Positions 9,297 through 18,735 of a DNA stretch of 64,000 nt are shown here, one piece after another (position 1 is the stretch's first letter; every line of letters begins with the position of its first letter). The notes under the pieces are model-generated. The model saw nothing but the letters and a program-made list of their open reading frames with translations. It did not search any database and was not told where the DNA came from. A program made the translations under genes and the position numbers. Location: positions 1-64,000 of the forward strand of contig UCEZ01000007.1 in NCBI GenBank assembly GCA_900471525.1. The letters run 5' to 3'. This DNA comes from Hyphomicrobiales bacterium. GTDB lineage: Bacteria; Pseudomonadota; Alphaproteobacteria; Rhizobiales; Rhizobiaceae.

Positions 9297-9830
9297 TCAG
9301 CTTTCGCTGTCCAGCGAACCGGAAACAATCCCCCGCATGTTCGGGCTGGTATCACCCGCCCGATCCGCCGACCATTCGGCCAGCATCAACCGTTGCGCCG
9401 CGACGCGCGCGAAATTCAGGCATACCGATTTGCGCGTCGGTGCAGGCAGCCGGTGTTCCGGCGCATCTCTGATCATCTCTGCGTCATAACCATCCGACAA
9501 CAGCAGGCCGCATTCCTCGGGGAAAATATCGAGCGGCACGCCGCTATGGGTGGCAAAATAAAGTCGGTCCGAATGGGTCCGGTAGTCCGGCCATTTCCGG
9601 TCGACCTTGAAATCCTCAATCGAGGTCTTGATTTCGACGATCCAGATATCCCCCTTCGGCGAAATGGAAATCAGATCGGCCCGCCGACCGCTCGCGAGAG
9701 TCAGTTCCGGCAGAACGGCATGGCGCATTTCGTGCAAGAATCGCTGCACACCGCGACGCACCATCATCGCACGCTGCGACTGCCGCCCGTCGATCAAAGG
9801 ACTGTCGTTGTGGATAGAGAGAATCGCCAT
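9297..9830 (-). CDS. mmcB: MmcB-family DNA repair protein
   Basis: Soluble protein of 177 residues with a PD-(D/E)xK nuclease-like core. The likely active-site run is RRADLISISPKGDIWIVEIK, where Asp, Glu and Lys are arranged as in that superfamily. In Caulobacter MmcB contributes to survival of mitomycin-type damage and belongs to the LexA regulon. I looked for an alphaproteobacterial SOS box (GTTC-N7-GTTC or its complement) between 9831 and 10011 and saw none, so SOS control is unsupported here. No strong Shine-Dalgarno precedes the ATG. It converges with actR and is divergent from the transpeptidase gene. Confidence 0.85.
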   Translation of the reverse strand: MAILSIHNDSPLIDGRQSQRAMMVRRGVQRFLHEMRHAVLPELTLASGRRADLISISPKGDIWIVEIKTSIEDFKVDRKWPDYRTHSDRLYFATHSGVPLDIFPEECGLLLSDGYDAEMIRDAPEHRLPAPTRKSVCLNFARVAAQRLMLAEWSADRAGDTSPNMRGIVSGSLDSES

Positions 9831-10011
9831 GGATTAAACTCTGGCATAACGCCGCTTTTGTTGCAAAAAAACACTCCGTGGAGTTTTTGGGGCGTCTCGC
9901 AGGAATGCTGCACCGCATTCACTTGCAATCGCGATGCCAATCGAAAATAAACCGTAATCGCTGTTGGTCGAATCGGCCCAGATATTCTTAACTTCATTTT
10001 AAGAGACACCC

Positions 10012-10674
10012 ATGCGCTTCCGCAATGCAGTTCTGCTGTGCAGCCTCGCGGCCACACTCGCTTTGGCCAGTTGTTCCACGGCGCCGATCTCTCCCCTCGG
10101 CGAAAAAGTCGCGACAAACCAAATCTTTTCCGACGGTTATGGCCCGGTCGAAGATCACGGCTACGCCCTCCCGGCGATCCCGATCGGCAAAGTCAACGAG
10201 CGCTTTCATCGCCAGATCGTCGATTATACCACGGCTGAAAAGCCCGGCACGATCATCGTGAACACGCCGAATCGTTTCCTCTATTTCGTGCTGCCCGGCG
10301 GCAAGGCCGTTCGCTACGGCATCGGCGTCGGCAAGGCCGGCTTTGCATGGGAAGGCCGCGCCTATATCGCCTGGAAGCAGGAATGGCCGACCTGGCATCC
10401 GCCAAAGGAAATGGCCGTCCGCAAGCCGGACGTTGCCCAGTATGTCGAAAACGGCATGGGGCCTGGCCTGCGCAACCCGCTCGGCGCGCGCGCCATGTAT
10501 CTGTTCAACGATGAAGGCAAGGATACGCTGTTCCGTATCCACGGATCGCCGGAATGGTCATCGATCGGCACAGCCGCCTCATCTGGCTGCATCCGGATGA
10601 TCAACCAGGACATCATCGACCTCTACGCCCGCGTCCGTCCCGGCAAGAACACCCGCGTCATCGTTCAGCAGTAA
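10012..10674 (+). CDS. L,D-transpeptidase (YkuD domain) lipoprotein
   Basis: Envelope protein of 220 residues. A lipoprotein signal ends in the lipobox LALASC, with the acylated Cys near residue 21. The YkuD catalytic domain occupies roughly residues 75-220. The catalytic pattern is a His (IHGSPEW) followed by SSGCIRM, with the nucleophilic Cys near 192. Such enzymes make 3-3 peptidoglycan cross-links or, in rhizobia, attach outer-membrane proteins to peptidoglycan; which applies here is unknown. It is a single gene with its own terminator 33 bp downstream. Confidence 0.92.
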   Translation: MRFRNAVLLCSLAATLALASCSTAPISPLGEKVATNQIFSDGYGPVEDHGYALPAIPIGKVNERFHRQIVDYTTAEKPGTIIVNTPNRFLYFVLPGGKAVRYGIGVGKAGFAWEGRAYIAWKQEWPTWHPPKEMAVRKPDVAQYVENGMGPGLRNPLGARAMYLFNDEGKDTLFRIHGSPEWSSIGTAASSGCIRMINQDIIDLYARVRPGKNTRVIVQQ

Positions 10675-10706
10675 ACGCCGGCACGATCATCGCAGCCACT
10701 TTTCAA

Positions 10707-10731
10707 ATCCCCGGCAATGCCGGGGATTTTT
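10707..10731. terminator. Intrinsic terminator after the L,D-transpeptidase gene
   Basis: A perfect 9-bp stem (ATCCCCGGC / GCCGGGGAT) with a 3-base loop is followed by a T run, 33 bp after the transpeptidase stop. It lies between convergent genes and may also stop transcripts of the minus-strand Atu4866-family gene, though the U-tract on that side is poor. Confidence 0.85.
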
Positions 10732-10744
10732 GATTCAAATATCC

Positions 10745-10993
10745 TCATGCTTCTCGGCGAAGCACCATGCCTGCGTGATAGAGGACATCGTCGATAAACT
10801 CACCATCGGCGGTAAAGCCGGTATCGTCGACATAGTCGATATGGTTGCCGGTCATGACGTAGCGTCCCCGGTAGGCGCTCTTTCGCTTGCCGCGCGCCTC
10901 GTCGTAACGTCCGCCCGGAAGCAATTCGTGGCGAATATAGCCGTCGGCCGTGACCCACATCCCGATATAAGGGTGATTGTCTGTCGGCTTCAT
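10745..10993 (-). CDS. Atu4866-family small protein
   Basis: Small protein of 82 residues resembling the Agrobacterium Atu4866 family, a compact beta-barrel fold of unknown function. The core reads GMWVTADGYIRHELLPGGRY, and an aromatic and acidic C-terminal half follows. I chose the ATG at 10993 because AGGAG lies nine bases upstream; an ATG at 11002 directly abuts that AGGAG and is a poor start. No signal peptide or membrane helix is seen. It stands alone between the transpeptidase terminator and malate synthase, and a role cannot be assigned. Confidence 0.72.
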   Translation of the reverse strand: MKPTDNHPYIGMWVTADGYIRHELLPGGRYDEARGKRKSAYRGRYVMTGNHIDYVDDTGFTADGEFIDDVLYHAGMVLRREA

Positions 10994-11140
10994 CGTTATC
11001 ATCTCCTGTTCACCAGCGATCGGGCCCAAGGCACCGGGACGAACAGCAGAATGCCCGCCGCAACGCGGCGAGCGGTAGATCATTGTTCCGCAGCTCTTGC
11101 CTGATTCCCCGAACTTCAGGTCCGAGGGAAATGCTCCAGG

Positions 11141-13309
11141 CTATGCCGCCTGACTTGCCTTCAGCTCCAGCCGGCGGCGATGCAGGACGGGCTCGGTATA
11201 GCCGTTCGGCTGTTCGCGGCCCTTCAGGACCAGTTCAAGCGCTGCCTGGAAAGCAATCGAGTCGTCGAAATTGCCGGCCATCGGCGTATAGGCCGAATCA
11301 CCAGCGTTTTGTCCGTCAACAATTGCAGCCATGCGTTTCATCGTCTCGACGATCTGCGCTTCGGTGACAACACCGTGATGCAGCCAGTTGGCCATGTGCT
11401 GGGCGGAGATGCGCAGGGTGGCGCGATCTTCCATCAACCCGACATCGTTGATGTCGGGTACCTTGGAGCAGCCGACGCCCTGGTCGATCCAGCGGACGAC
11501 ATAACCAAGAATGCCTTGGGCATTGTTGTCGAGTTCGCGCTGAATTTTTTCTGCCGTCCAGTTCGGGCGCGAAGCGACGGGAACCGATAGAATATCGCTG
11601 AGCCTTGCCCGCGCCCGGCTCTTCAGGCCGGCCTGAACCGCAACAACATCGACCTTGTGATAGTGCGTCGCATGCAGCGTCGCCGCCGTCGGCGAAGGGA
11701 CCCAGGCCGTGTTGGCACCAGCCTTCGGATGAGCGATCTTCTGCTCCAGCATCGCCGCCATCAGGTCGGGCATCGCCCACATGCCCTTGCCGATCTGGGC
11801 GTGGCCGGACAGGCCGCATTGAAGCCCGATATCGACGTTCCAATTTTCGTAGGCCGCGATCCACGCGGCCTGTTTCATGTCGCCCTTGCGAATCATCGGG
11901 CCTGCTTCCATCGACGTGTGCATCTCGTCGCCGGTGCGGTCGAGGAATCCGGTGTTGATGAAGACAACGCGTTCCTTGGCCGCCCGGATGCATTCCTTGA
12001 GGTTGACCGTTGTGCGGCGTTCCTCGTCCATGATCCCCATTTTCATCGTGTTGGGCGCCATGCCGAGCGCCTGCTCGACACGTCCAAAGATCTCCGAGGC
12101 AAAAGCAACCTCTTCCGGGCCATGCATCTTCGGCTTGACGACATACATCGAGCCTTCGCGCGAATTCATCCGACGGCCGTTCGGGCCTATATCGAAGAGC
12201 GCGATCAAGCCGGTGATCATCGCATCCATGATCCCTTCCGGAACCTCGTTGCCGTCACGATCGAGAATGGCCGGGTTGGTCATCAGGTGGCCGACATTGC
12301 GCACAAGCATCAGGGCGCGGCCTTTGAGGGAAATCTCCGATCCATCCGGCGCGGTAAAGCCGAAATCCGGATTGAGCCTGCGCGTAAACGTCTTGCCGCC
12401 CTTGGTGACGTCCTCCTGGAGGTCGCCCTTCATCAGGCCGAGCCAGTTGCGATAGACGACGATCTTGTCCTCCGCATCGACAGCCGCGACCGAATCCTCG
12501 CAATCCATGATCGCGGTGATAGCCGATTCGAGGATCACGTCGGAAATATGCGCCGGGTCATCCTTGCCGGTCGCCGTCGATGGATCGATGAGGATCTCGA
12601 TATGCAGGTTGTTCTTTTTCAGGAGCAGATGCGATGGCGACGTCGCATCGCCGCGATAGCCGGCGAATTGTCCGGAATCGGCGAGCTTCGCCGCGCCCGA
12701 TGCTGTCGAAATCGAAAGCTCCGCGCCGCCGACCGTGAAGCCGGTGACATCATTCCAGCTGCCACTCTCGAGCGGTGCGCTTGCATCCAGAAAGCCCCGC
12801 GCCCAGCCGATAACCTTCTGGCCGCGGACAGGGTTGTAGCCCAGTCCCTTTTCAGCCCCGCCATCCTCGCCGATCGCATCGGTGCCATAGAGCGCATCGT
12901 AAAGCGAACCCCAGCGCGCGTTGGCGGCATTCAGGGCGTAGCGCGCGTTCATCACGGGAACGACGAGCTGTGGTCCGGCGATCGTGGCGATCTCGGGATC
13001 GACATTGCTGGTGGAAACGGAGAAATCCGGACCTTCGGGCAGAAGGTAGCCGATCTCCTTCAGAAAGCCCTCATAGGCAGCCATGTCGACGGGTGCGCCG
13101 TTCTTTCGGTACCAGTTATCCAGCTTCTCCTGTAGCGCATCCCGCTTGGCAAGAAGATCGCGGTTTTTCGGCGCCAGGTCATGAACGATCCCGGAAAAGG
13201 CGGCGAAGAACCGATCAGCATCGACCCCGGTGCCCGGCAGCGCTTCACTCACCAGGAAATCGTGCAGGCCCGCATCGATCTTCAACCCATTCTTTTCAAT
13301 CCGGCCCAT
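11141..13309 (-). CDS. glcB: Malate synthase G
   Basis: Cytoplasmic enzyme of 722 residues, typical of the monomeric G isoform. It condenses glyoxylate and acetyl-CoA to malate in the glyoxylate shunt and glycolate use. Recognisable blocks are the [14 protein letters not shown] region, with acidic residues binding Mg and glyoxylate, GKMHGPEEV, the [12 protein letters not shown] block, and a [13 protein letters not shown] segment. I chose the ATG at 13309 (MGRIEKNGL) because GGAG lies about six bases upstream; an ATG at 13321 would add four residues. No isocitrate lyase gene is in the window. It is transcribed alone. Confidence 0.96.
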   Translation of the reverse strand: MGRIEKNGLKIDAGLHDFLVSEALPGTGVDADRFFAAFSGIVHDLAPKNRDLLAKRDALQEKLDNWYRKNGAPVDMAAYEGFLKEIGYLLPEGPDFSVSTSNVDPEIATIAGPQLVVPVMNARYALNAANARWGSLYDALYGTDAIGEDGGAEKGLGYNPVRGQKVIGWARGFLDASAPLESGSWNDVTGFTVGGAELSISTASGAAKLADSGQFAGYRGDATSPSHLLLKKNNLHIEILIDPSTATGKDDPAHISDVILESAITAIMDCEDSVAAVDAEDKIVVYRNWLGLMKGDLQEDVTKGGKTFTRRLNPDFGFTAPDGSEISLKGRALMLVRNVGHLMTNPAILDRDGNEVPEGIMDAMITGLIALFDIGPNGRRMNSREGSMYVVKPKMHGPEEVAFASEIFGRVEQALGMAPNTMKMGIMDEERRTTVNLKECIRAAKERVVFINTGFLDRTGDEMHTSMEAGPMIRKGDMKQAAWIAAYENWNVDIGLQCGLSGHAQIGKGMWAMPDLMAAMLEQKIAHPKAGANTAWVPSPTAATLHATHYHKVDVVAVQAGLKSRARARLSDILSVPVASRPNWTAEKIQRELDNNAQGILGYVVRWIDQGVGCSKVPDINDVGLMEDRATLRISAQHMANWLHHGVVTEAQIVETMKRMAAIVDGQNAGDSAYTPMAGNFDDSIAFQAALELVLKGREQPNGYTEPVLHRRRLELKASQAA

Positions 13310-13418
13310 CGGCAACTCCATGAATTAACGCTCAAATATGAGAGGCCGCAGTCTCTCACGCTTTCATTCCCTGTCAATCCAGCGAAAATGCGAAGAATTA
13401 TTTCCAGAATCGAATAAA

Positions 13419-15431
13419 TCAATCGTGCGCGACCCGCGGGCGCCCGCTGGCAGTGGCGGTGAACCGGGCTTCGACCAGCTTGCGGCTGCCTTCGATTTCC
13501 GGTGCATCGATATCCTCGCGCATCATCACCGCCGGTTCGTCTGCGCCGTTTGCCCGCGCCGACTCCAGCGCCGCCTTTTCTGCCCGCGCGCGCGCCGAGG
13601 CGAAGGCCTCACCTTCGCCAAGGAAGCGGCTGCTCGGTCCCGCGCCATTGACGATGAAGATACCCTCTTCCGGCGTCGTCACGAAGACGGTCACCGACGC
13701 CCTCACCTGGCCGACGACCGCGCCGACCGCATTGGCAACGCCCGCCTCGGCTGGAATGGACGATTCCGCACCCAGCATGTCCGCAATAGCCGGATAATAG
13801 ACCGGGGCGGAGGCGCCGAGCCCAACCAGGGGCCGGTCGAGCGACAGGGAAAAGCGGACGATCCCCGGCTCGCGTTTCAGCGCCCGGTCAACGGCCAGCG
13901 AAACAGCCGGGTCGATTGCCGCACCGTCTTCCGCCAGACAGGAAGAGAGAATGACTTCGGCCGACTGGCGCGTCAGCCGGGCGACGATCATTTCGGAAAG
14001 GTCTTCCGCGGAAGACGCAATCGGCTTGCCCGATCCGTCCTTCATCCGAGCGGCAAGCTCGGCACCCAGCCGGGCTGCCATCGCATTCCATTGGTCCTGC
14101 CGTCCCAAGACGTGCATCGCGTCGGACGGCGTCAGGCCACAGATATGAACAAGACCGCGCGACACCAGCCGGTCCAGCGTCGCCTTCTGCGGCGTGCTGG
14201 TCAGAAGGCTCTCCAGCGCAACGGGAATCCCGCCGATCCGCTCATACAGAGCCTGCTCCTGCGATTGCAGCCCGCTTGCGAGATAATCCGGAAGCCCGGT
14301 ACGGACAGCGAAACGGCCGTCATGCCGCCCGACATGCGCTGTCCGAAGCTGTCGCTCAAGCACGGAAATCACCGCGTCCTCATGCTCAACCGCCGCAAGG
14401 CTGAGCGGCAGGAACCGGCGCGGGCCGAGATCGATCTTCGCCTTGAGGCCGCGATCGTTGATCCGCACCTCCGAATCACCGCCGAGGCCGAAGGTGCGCA
14501 TGGCGACCGCCTCGACCATGGTGCGGAAACCGCCGACGACGGCGCCCTCGCCATCCAGCCGCGGTCGTCCCTGATCAAGCACCGCCACATCCGTCGTCGT
14601 CCCACCGATATCCGAGACGACGGCGTTGTCGAGACCGGTCAGGTGCCGGGCGCCGACAAGGCTTGCCGCCGGACCGGAAAGAATGGTTTCGATCGGCCGC
14701 AACCGAGCCTCCGCGGCCGAGATCAGGGCACCGTCGCCGCGCACGACCATCATCGGCACATCGATACCGCGCTGCTGGAGGAATCCTTCGCAGGCGCCTA
14801 TCAGCCGGTCGATCATCGAGACCAGACGAGCGTTGAGCAGCGTCGTCAAGGCCCGGCGTGGACCGCCGAGCTTGGACGAAAGCTCATGGCTGCAGGTGAC
14901 CGGCAGATGCGAGACCTCGCGGATGCGATCGCGCACGCGCTGTTCATGAGCCGGATTCCGTACGGCGAAATAGCCGGCAATGGCAAAGGACGACACTTGC
15001 GTCGAAAGTTGCGGCAGGACCTCATCGAGCGCCGTCATGTCAAGCAGCGTTTCGCCGCCATGCACATTGTGGCCACCGGGCAGGAAGATCACCGGGTCGG
15101 AGCCAAGCGCGTCCTGCAGCCCGTCGCGCTTCAGGTCTTCCGGGCCAAAGCCGATCATGACAAGGCCGGCGCGGCCACCTTGGCCTTCGACCAAAGCATT
15201 GGTCGCAAGCGTCGTCGACAGGGATACGAGGCCAATAGCGGACGTGGGAGCCTTTGCCTGCTCCAGCACCGCCTCGACGGCGCCGGCGATCCCGACAGAC
15301 AGATCGTGGCGGGTGGTGAGCGACTTCGCCTTGGCGACAACCCCTTGGGTCTCGCTGAAAAGAACCGCATCGGTATAGGTTCCGCCGGTGTCGATACCGA
15401 GGAGAAGATGGTCAGACAATGCAACGTCCAT
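13419..15431 (-). CDS. Hydantoinase A / 5-oxoprolinase family ATPase, without an adjacent B subunit
   Basis: Protein of 670 residues matching the HyuA/oxoprolinase A family (ASKHA-type ATPase fold). It begins with the phosphate-binding motif GIDTGGTYTDA near residues 12-22 and has a second motif SDIGGTTTDVAVLD near the middle. The family performs ATP-dependent opening of hydantoin, oxoproline or related rings, or acetone carboxylation, almost always with a HyuB partner. No HyuB gene is present on either side: malate synthase lies downstream and an unrelated secreted protein is divergent. The ATG lacks a strong ribosome-binding site; a TTG four codons later is an alternative. Substrate unknown. 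Confidence 0.85.
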   Translation of the reverse strand: MDVALSDHLLLGIDTGGTYTDAVLFSETQGVVAKAKSLTTRHDLSVGIAGAVEAVLEQAKAPTSAIGLVSLSTTLATNALVEGQGGRAGLVMIGFGPEDLKRDGLQDALGSDPVIFLPGGHNVHGGETLLDMTALDEVLPQLSTQVSSFAIAGYFAVRNPAHEQRVRDRIREVSHLPVTCSHELSSKLGGPRRALTTLLNARLVSMIDRLIGACEGFLQQRGIDVPMMVVRGDGALISAAEARLRPIETILSGPAASLVGARHLTGLDNAVVSDIGGTTTDVAVLDQGRPRLDGEGAVVGGFRTMVEAVAMRTFGLGGDSEVRINDRGLKAKIDLGPRRFLPLSLAAVEHEDAVISVLERQLRTAHVGRHDGRFAVRTGLPDYLASGLQSQEQALYERIGGIPVALESLLTSTPQKATLDRLVSRGLVHICGLTPSDAMHVLGRQDQWNAMAARLGAELAARMKDGSGKPIASSAEDLSEMIVARLTRQSAEVILSSCLAEDGAAIDPAVSLAVDRALKREPGIVRFSLSLDRPLVGLGASAPVYYPAIADMLGAESSIPAEAGVANAVGAVVGQVRASVTVFVTTPEEGIFIVNGAGPSSRFLGEGEAFASARARAEKAALESARANGADEPAVMMREDIDAPEIEGSRKLVEARFTATASGRPRVAHD

Positions 15432-15562
15432 TCGGGCAGCGCCGGAAACCCGGCTTCAAAGGATATGGATGAGGTGATATGACATCTTTCAGGGAAAGGC
15501 CATCGCTTCACCGACATCGGCATTTCCACGGAGCGACAGCGCAAGGCAACGAGGATTTCTGC

Positions 15563-16180
15563 ATGACTTTCTTCTCACGCGTGCTCTTTCTGGCGCTCAC
15601 GCTGGCGGGCTGCCCGGTCCTTTTCGGCTCTGTCTTTGCACAGGATGCTTCGGACGAGGAGGAGTACAAGCCGGTCCTTCCCGATGTCGCGATCTACAAG
15701 GCGATGCTCGACGCCAACAAGGTGACCGGCTGGATCCAGTTCCGCAACTACGACGACAAGCAGCTGATCTATTTTACCACGCTGCAGACCATGCATTGCC
15801 GCCTTTCGGAAATCCGCTACTCGGTCAATTCCGACGCGCTCGACAAGCGTTTTCCGCTCGGCAAATGCAATCCGCAAATCCCCTTCAACCTGCCGGAAGA
15901 CAATACCAACGAATATATCTACATCTCGCTACCGGCCGGAGAGGCAAAGACACTCGCCATCCAGGCCGTGTGGGACGATGGAGCGGGCAGCGAGATCGTC
16001 GTCTACAAGCCATGCGAAGGCGTTGGCGATTCCACATGCGCGCAAATCAAGACGATCAAGAAGCCGAAGAAGCAGCTGCAGGAGCCGGTACCGTCGGATT
16101 CACCAATCCGCGCCGTGCAGACGGAAACGCCCGGCAAGACATTTACCGAGCCGACACCCTCAACGGCAGCCCGCCCCTAG
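15563..16180 (+). CDS. Secreted protein of unknown function
   Basis: Protein of about 205 residues that I do not recognise. A clear Sec signal peptide (MTFFSRVLFLALTLAG to FAQ) leads to a mature domain with one Cys-containing segment (TMHCRLSEIRYSV), another near FPLGKCNPQIPF and a pair near YKPCEGVGDSTC. The four cysteines suggest two disulfides in the periplasm. The last 40 residues are Pro/Thr-rich and low in complexity. GAGG lies nine bases before the chosen ATG; upstream in-frame residues from 15479 look non-coding. Its 3' end overlaps the convergent P450 gene by 38 bp. Confidence 0.75.
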   Translation: MTFFSRVLFLALTLAGCPVLFGSVFAQDASDEEEYKPVLPDVAIYKAMLDANKVTGWIQFRNYDDKQLIYFTTLQTMHCRLSEIRYSVNSDALDKRFPLGKCNPQIPFNLPEDNTNEYIYISLPAGEAKTLAIQAVWDDGAGSEIVVYKPCEGVGDSTCAQIKTIKKPKKQLQEPVPSDSPIRAVQTETPGKTFTEPTPSTAARP

Positions 16181-17537
16181 GCTGCGTGGTCAGCCGCTGC
16201 ACCGGCCAGGGTTTTGTATCCGGTGTCATGTCGAACCGGAACCGCTTCATCATGACACCCAGCGCAATGACTGCTTCCTGCAACGCGAACGTGGCGCCGA
16301 TGCAGATACGCGGCCCTGCCCCGAACGGCAGGTATTGGAAGCGGTGCAGCTTGTCGCGGTTTTCCGGCAGGAAACGCTCCGGCATGAAGGCGCGCGGCTT
16401 TTCCCAGTAGAGCGCGTGGCGATGCAGCGTCCAGGGCATGATCAGGACCGAAATGCCCTTGGGGATCTCCACGCGTTCCCCCTCGGGCGAGGTCCATGAA
16501 TCGGCCTTGATCGCGGCACGATTGATGGAGGGCGCCGGCGGATAGAGCCGCATGGCCTCCTCGAACGAGGCGCGCACATGCGGCATCAGGTCGAGCCAGT
16601 CCACCGGCTCGGCGCCGCTCGCCAGTACCCTGTCGATCTCCGCTTCCATGTTCTCGCGGATATGCGGGGAATTGGCGACGCAATAGAGCGTCCAGGCAAG
16701 CGCACGGGCCGTCGTTTCATGTCCGGCGCCGATGAAGGTCAGGATATTGTCGGCGATTTCGTCGGTCGAAAGCCCTTGCGGCCGCTCGAGTTGCAGAAGC
16801 AGTGTCAGGAAATCCTGTGGCGCGGCTTCCGGGTCCGACCGCATCAGCGCACGCCGTTGGTCCATGGTCTCTGCGACAATCGACTGGAACTCCGCCATCA
16901 CGCGAGCGCCGCCGATGCGGGTCAGGCGCGGCACCCAGGAAGGCGCCAGCAAAAGATCCATGGGATCGACGCGGCCCATCCGGTGCAGCAGCCGTTCGAC
17001 GCTATCGGTAAACCCTTCGGTCTCGGCGGCAATCTGCCCGGAAAACAGCGTCTCGGAGAGAATACCGTAGGTCAGTTCGGTCATGTCGTTGGCGATATTG
17101 ACAACGGCTCCTGCGGCGGCCGCCTCGTCGTATTTCGCAACATATTCCTCGGTCTTGGCGAGCATCTGTTTGGCGAATCCCCGAGCGTGGCGTGGTGTGA
17201 ACACCGGCGCCATGGCCTTGCGCGACCGCTTCCAAACCTCGCCTTCGGCCGTTAGCAGCCCGTCGCGCAGGATCGGCCGCAGAATGAGACGCCGGACCCG
17301 GGACATCTCGTAATTTGAGGCATTCTCGACCAGGACATAGCGAATGAGGTTCGGATCATTGACGATCAGTGTGCGCTGGTTGATGAACTTTGTGTCGATC
17401 CAAGGCAGCGTATAGGAAGGCTCGCCCCACAGTTCCAGCGGATTGCGCATCACGGTACGGATGATCTGGAGACGCGACGGCGGCACAGTGCGCGGGATTG
17501 GCGCAGGCGGCTCAAACGGTTCGGGTCTCATGTCCAT
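16143..17537 (-). CDS. Cytochrome P450
   Basis: Soluble bacterial cytochrome P450 of about 464 residues. The I-helix motif GAGHETTA (near residue 265) carries the oxygen-activating acid/Thr pair. The K-helix reads EEAMRLYPPAP with the ExxR pair. The haem-ligand loop is FGAGPRICIG with the axial Cys near 411. There is no membrane anchor. Family layout resembles CYP102/CYP4-like fatty-acid or terpenoid hydroxylases rather than P450cam, but no substrate can be named. No ferredoxin or reductase gene is adjacent, so electrons must come from elsewhere. An upstream GTG at 17561 (ribosome-site GGAG) would add eight residues; the ATG at 17537 has GGGA nine bases before it. Confidence 0.93.
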   Translation of the reverse strand: MDMRPEPFEPPAPIPRTVPPSRLQIIRTVMRNPLELWGEPSYTLPWIDTKFINQRTLIVNDPNLIRYVLVENASNYEMSRVRRLILRPILRDGLLTAEGEVWKRSRKAMAPVFTPRHARGFAKQMLAKTEEYVAKYDEAAAAGAVVNIANDMTELTYGILSETLFSGQIAAETEGFTDSVERLLHRMGRVDPMDLLLAPSWVPRLTRIGGARVMAEFQSIVAETMDQRRALMRSDPEAAPQDFLTLLLQLERPQGLSTDEIADNILTFIGAGHETTARALAWTLYCVANSPHIRENMEAEIDRVLASGAEPVDWLDLMPHVRASFEEAMRLYPPAPSINRAAIKADSWTSPEGERVEIPKGISVLIMPWTLHRHALYWEKPRAFMPERFLPENRDKLHRFQYLPFGAGPRICIGATFALQEAVIALGVMMKRFRFDMTPDTKPWPVQRLTTQPRGGLPLRVSAR

Positions 17538-17617
17538 CAACGGGCTTCCCTGCGTCGCCACACATTGGCGACTCCAACCACTTAGCTTCGCATGAAGGTG
17601 TGGCTATTTCAGGAAAA

Positions 17618-18568
17618 TTAGAGCAGTGCCTTGAGTTCCGCCAGCTTGTCGTTGACCAGCCAGCCATAATAGTTTTCCTCAGGCCACTGCGCTTCCCCGC
17701 TCTTGTTCTTCGCGGCAAACGCCGCAGCGCGCTGATCCGGATTGCCGACATTGTAGAGTGTCGCGGTAATGCCGGGATTATCGGAAATATCCATGCTGGC
17801 GATCGATTTGTAGGCGTCAATCGAATGGCGGATCGAGGCGGCCATATAGGCGAGCGACTGGTCGGGATCCATGATCGCCGTGTAGACACCGGACGCGTCG
17901 TTTTCATCCAGCCGGTCATAGTGCGACACACGCGAGACCATGTCCGTCAGCATCAGGGCCGTCAGCGGATTGATCTGGCCGAGACCGAATGTCTGGCCAG
18001 CGAAGAACGGCTGGAAGAAGACGGCGCTGAAGCGATTGTTTGGATAGGACGTTCCACCGACCGTATTGCCGCGGAACTGGCTGTCCCAGACGTTTTCGCG
18101 GCAGCTCCAGAGCGCATAGGAGCTCTTCTTGCCTGCGCATTTGGAGAACTCAGGACGCGACACGAAGTCGGCAACGCTTTCGCCCTCGTAACCGAAGCGG
18201 AAGCTGTCGCCGGCATAAGCAGCCGCCTTGACGTAATAGGCCTGCAGCCGGTCGTAGGCATCGACATTATAGGTGTGCTCGCCAACGATGGCACCGATCA
18301 TGTGGATCGGGTCGATGCCATAGGCGCGTGCGGTCGACTTGATCTTGCCCATCAGCTTGCCGTCGGTGGCGAGAAGATTGCGAACCTTTTCATATTTGGC
18401 ATCAAAGGACGTCTTGCCAGCCTTGGTCCGGCGCACGGACGCGCCGGGCACATTCGGCTGCTCCTGATACCGGTTCCCCTCGGGCACCACACGGATGCCG
18501 TCCGCCATGACAGGGCCGGTCGCGAGAATCATTCCCGCAAGAAGAAGCATATGGACGATGGCGCGCAC
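17618..18568 (-). CDS. DUF1402 family secreted protein
   Basis: Exported protein of about 316 residues matching DUF1402, found in rhizobia and relatives; no biochemical role is established. I set the start at a GTG (18568) because AGGAA lies seven bases upstream and the product then begins with a signal peptide (VRAIVHMLLLAGMILATG to VMADG). Upstream ATGs at 18613, 18637 and 18718 would place 15-50 basic residues before it. Blocks include GIDPIHMIGAIVGEHTYN and GQTFGLGQINPLTALM, which look like a lytic-transglycosylase/lysozyme-type fold (a Glu in GEHT, then GQIN), so cell-wall activity is a reasonable guess. It follows hslU on the same strand beyond a likely terminator. Confidence 0.8.
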   Translation of the reverse strand: MRAIVHMLLLAGMILATGPVMADGIRVVPEGNRYQEQPNVPGASVRRTKAGKTSFDAKYEKVRNLLATDGKLMGKIKSTARAYGIDPIHMIGAIVGEHTYNVDAYDRLQAYYVKAAAYAGDSFRFGYEGESVADFVSRPEFSKCAGKKSSYALWSCRENVWDSQFRGNTVGGTSYPNNRFSAVFFQPFFAGQTFGLGQINPLTALMLTDMVSRVSHYDRLDENDASGVYTAIMDPDQSLAYMAASIRHSIDAYKSIASMDISDNPGITATLYNVGNPDQRAAAFAAKNKSGEAQWPEENYYGWLVNDKLAELKALL

Positions 18569-18685
18569 GAGCGGTTTCCTGTGACCTGGTGGCTTTGATG
18601 CGCGGGGACGCATGCGGCAAAATCGTGTCGGAATCATGCCCGGCACGAAGAAAGGCTTATCGTGTGAAGGCTTCGGAAACAACAA

Positions 18686-18712
18686 GGGCGCCCGTCGTAT
18701 GACGGACGCCCC
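18686..18712 (-). terminator. Probable intrinsic terminator of the hslVU operon
   Basis: An 11-bp stem with one mismatch (GGGCGCCCGTC / GACGGACGCCC) and a 5-base loop lies about 24 bp beyond the hslU stop. On the minus strand it is followed by CTTGTTGTTT, a weak U-tract. It separates hslU from the DUF1402 gene. Confidence 0.6.
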
Positions 18713-18735
18713 GTTCAATTTCGGCGTTGCTGCCG

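Noticed and set aside
9865-9893. AACACTCCGTGGAGTTTTTGG as an intrinsic terminator
   Set aside because: Only a 5-bp stem, and it lies in a divergent promoter region where no transcript should end.
9831-10011. Possible LexA/SOS box for mmcB
   Set aside because: No GTTC-N7-GTTC or GAAC-N7-GAAC arrangement is present in the gap.
11657-13135. Plus-strand open frame of 492 codons over glcB
   Set aside because: Antisense shadow of malate synthase G with no recognisable domain.
13338-15482. Plus-strand open frame of 714 codons over hyuA
   Set aside because: Arg/His/Asp-rich antisense shadow; the minus-strand hyuA shows clear ATPase motifs.
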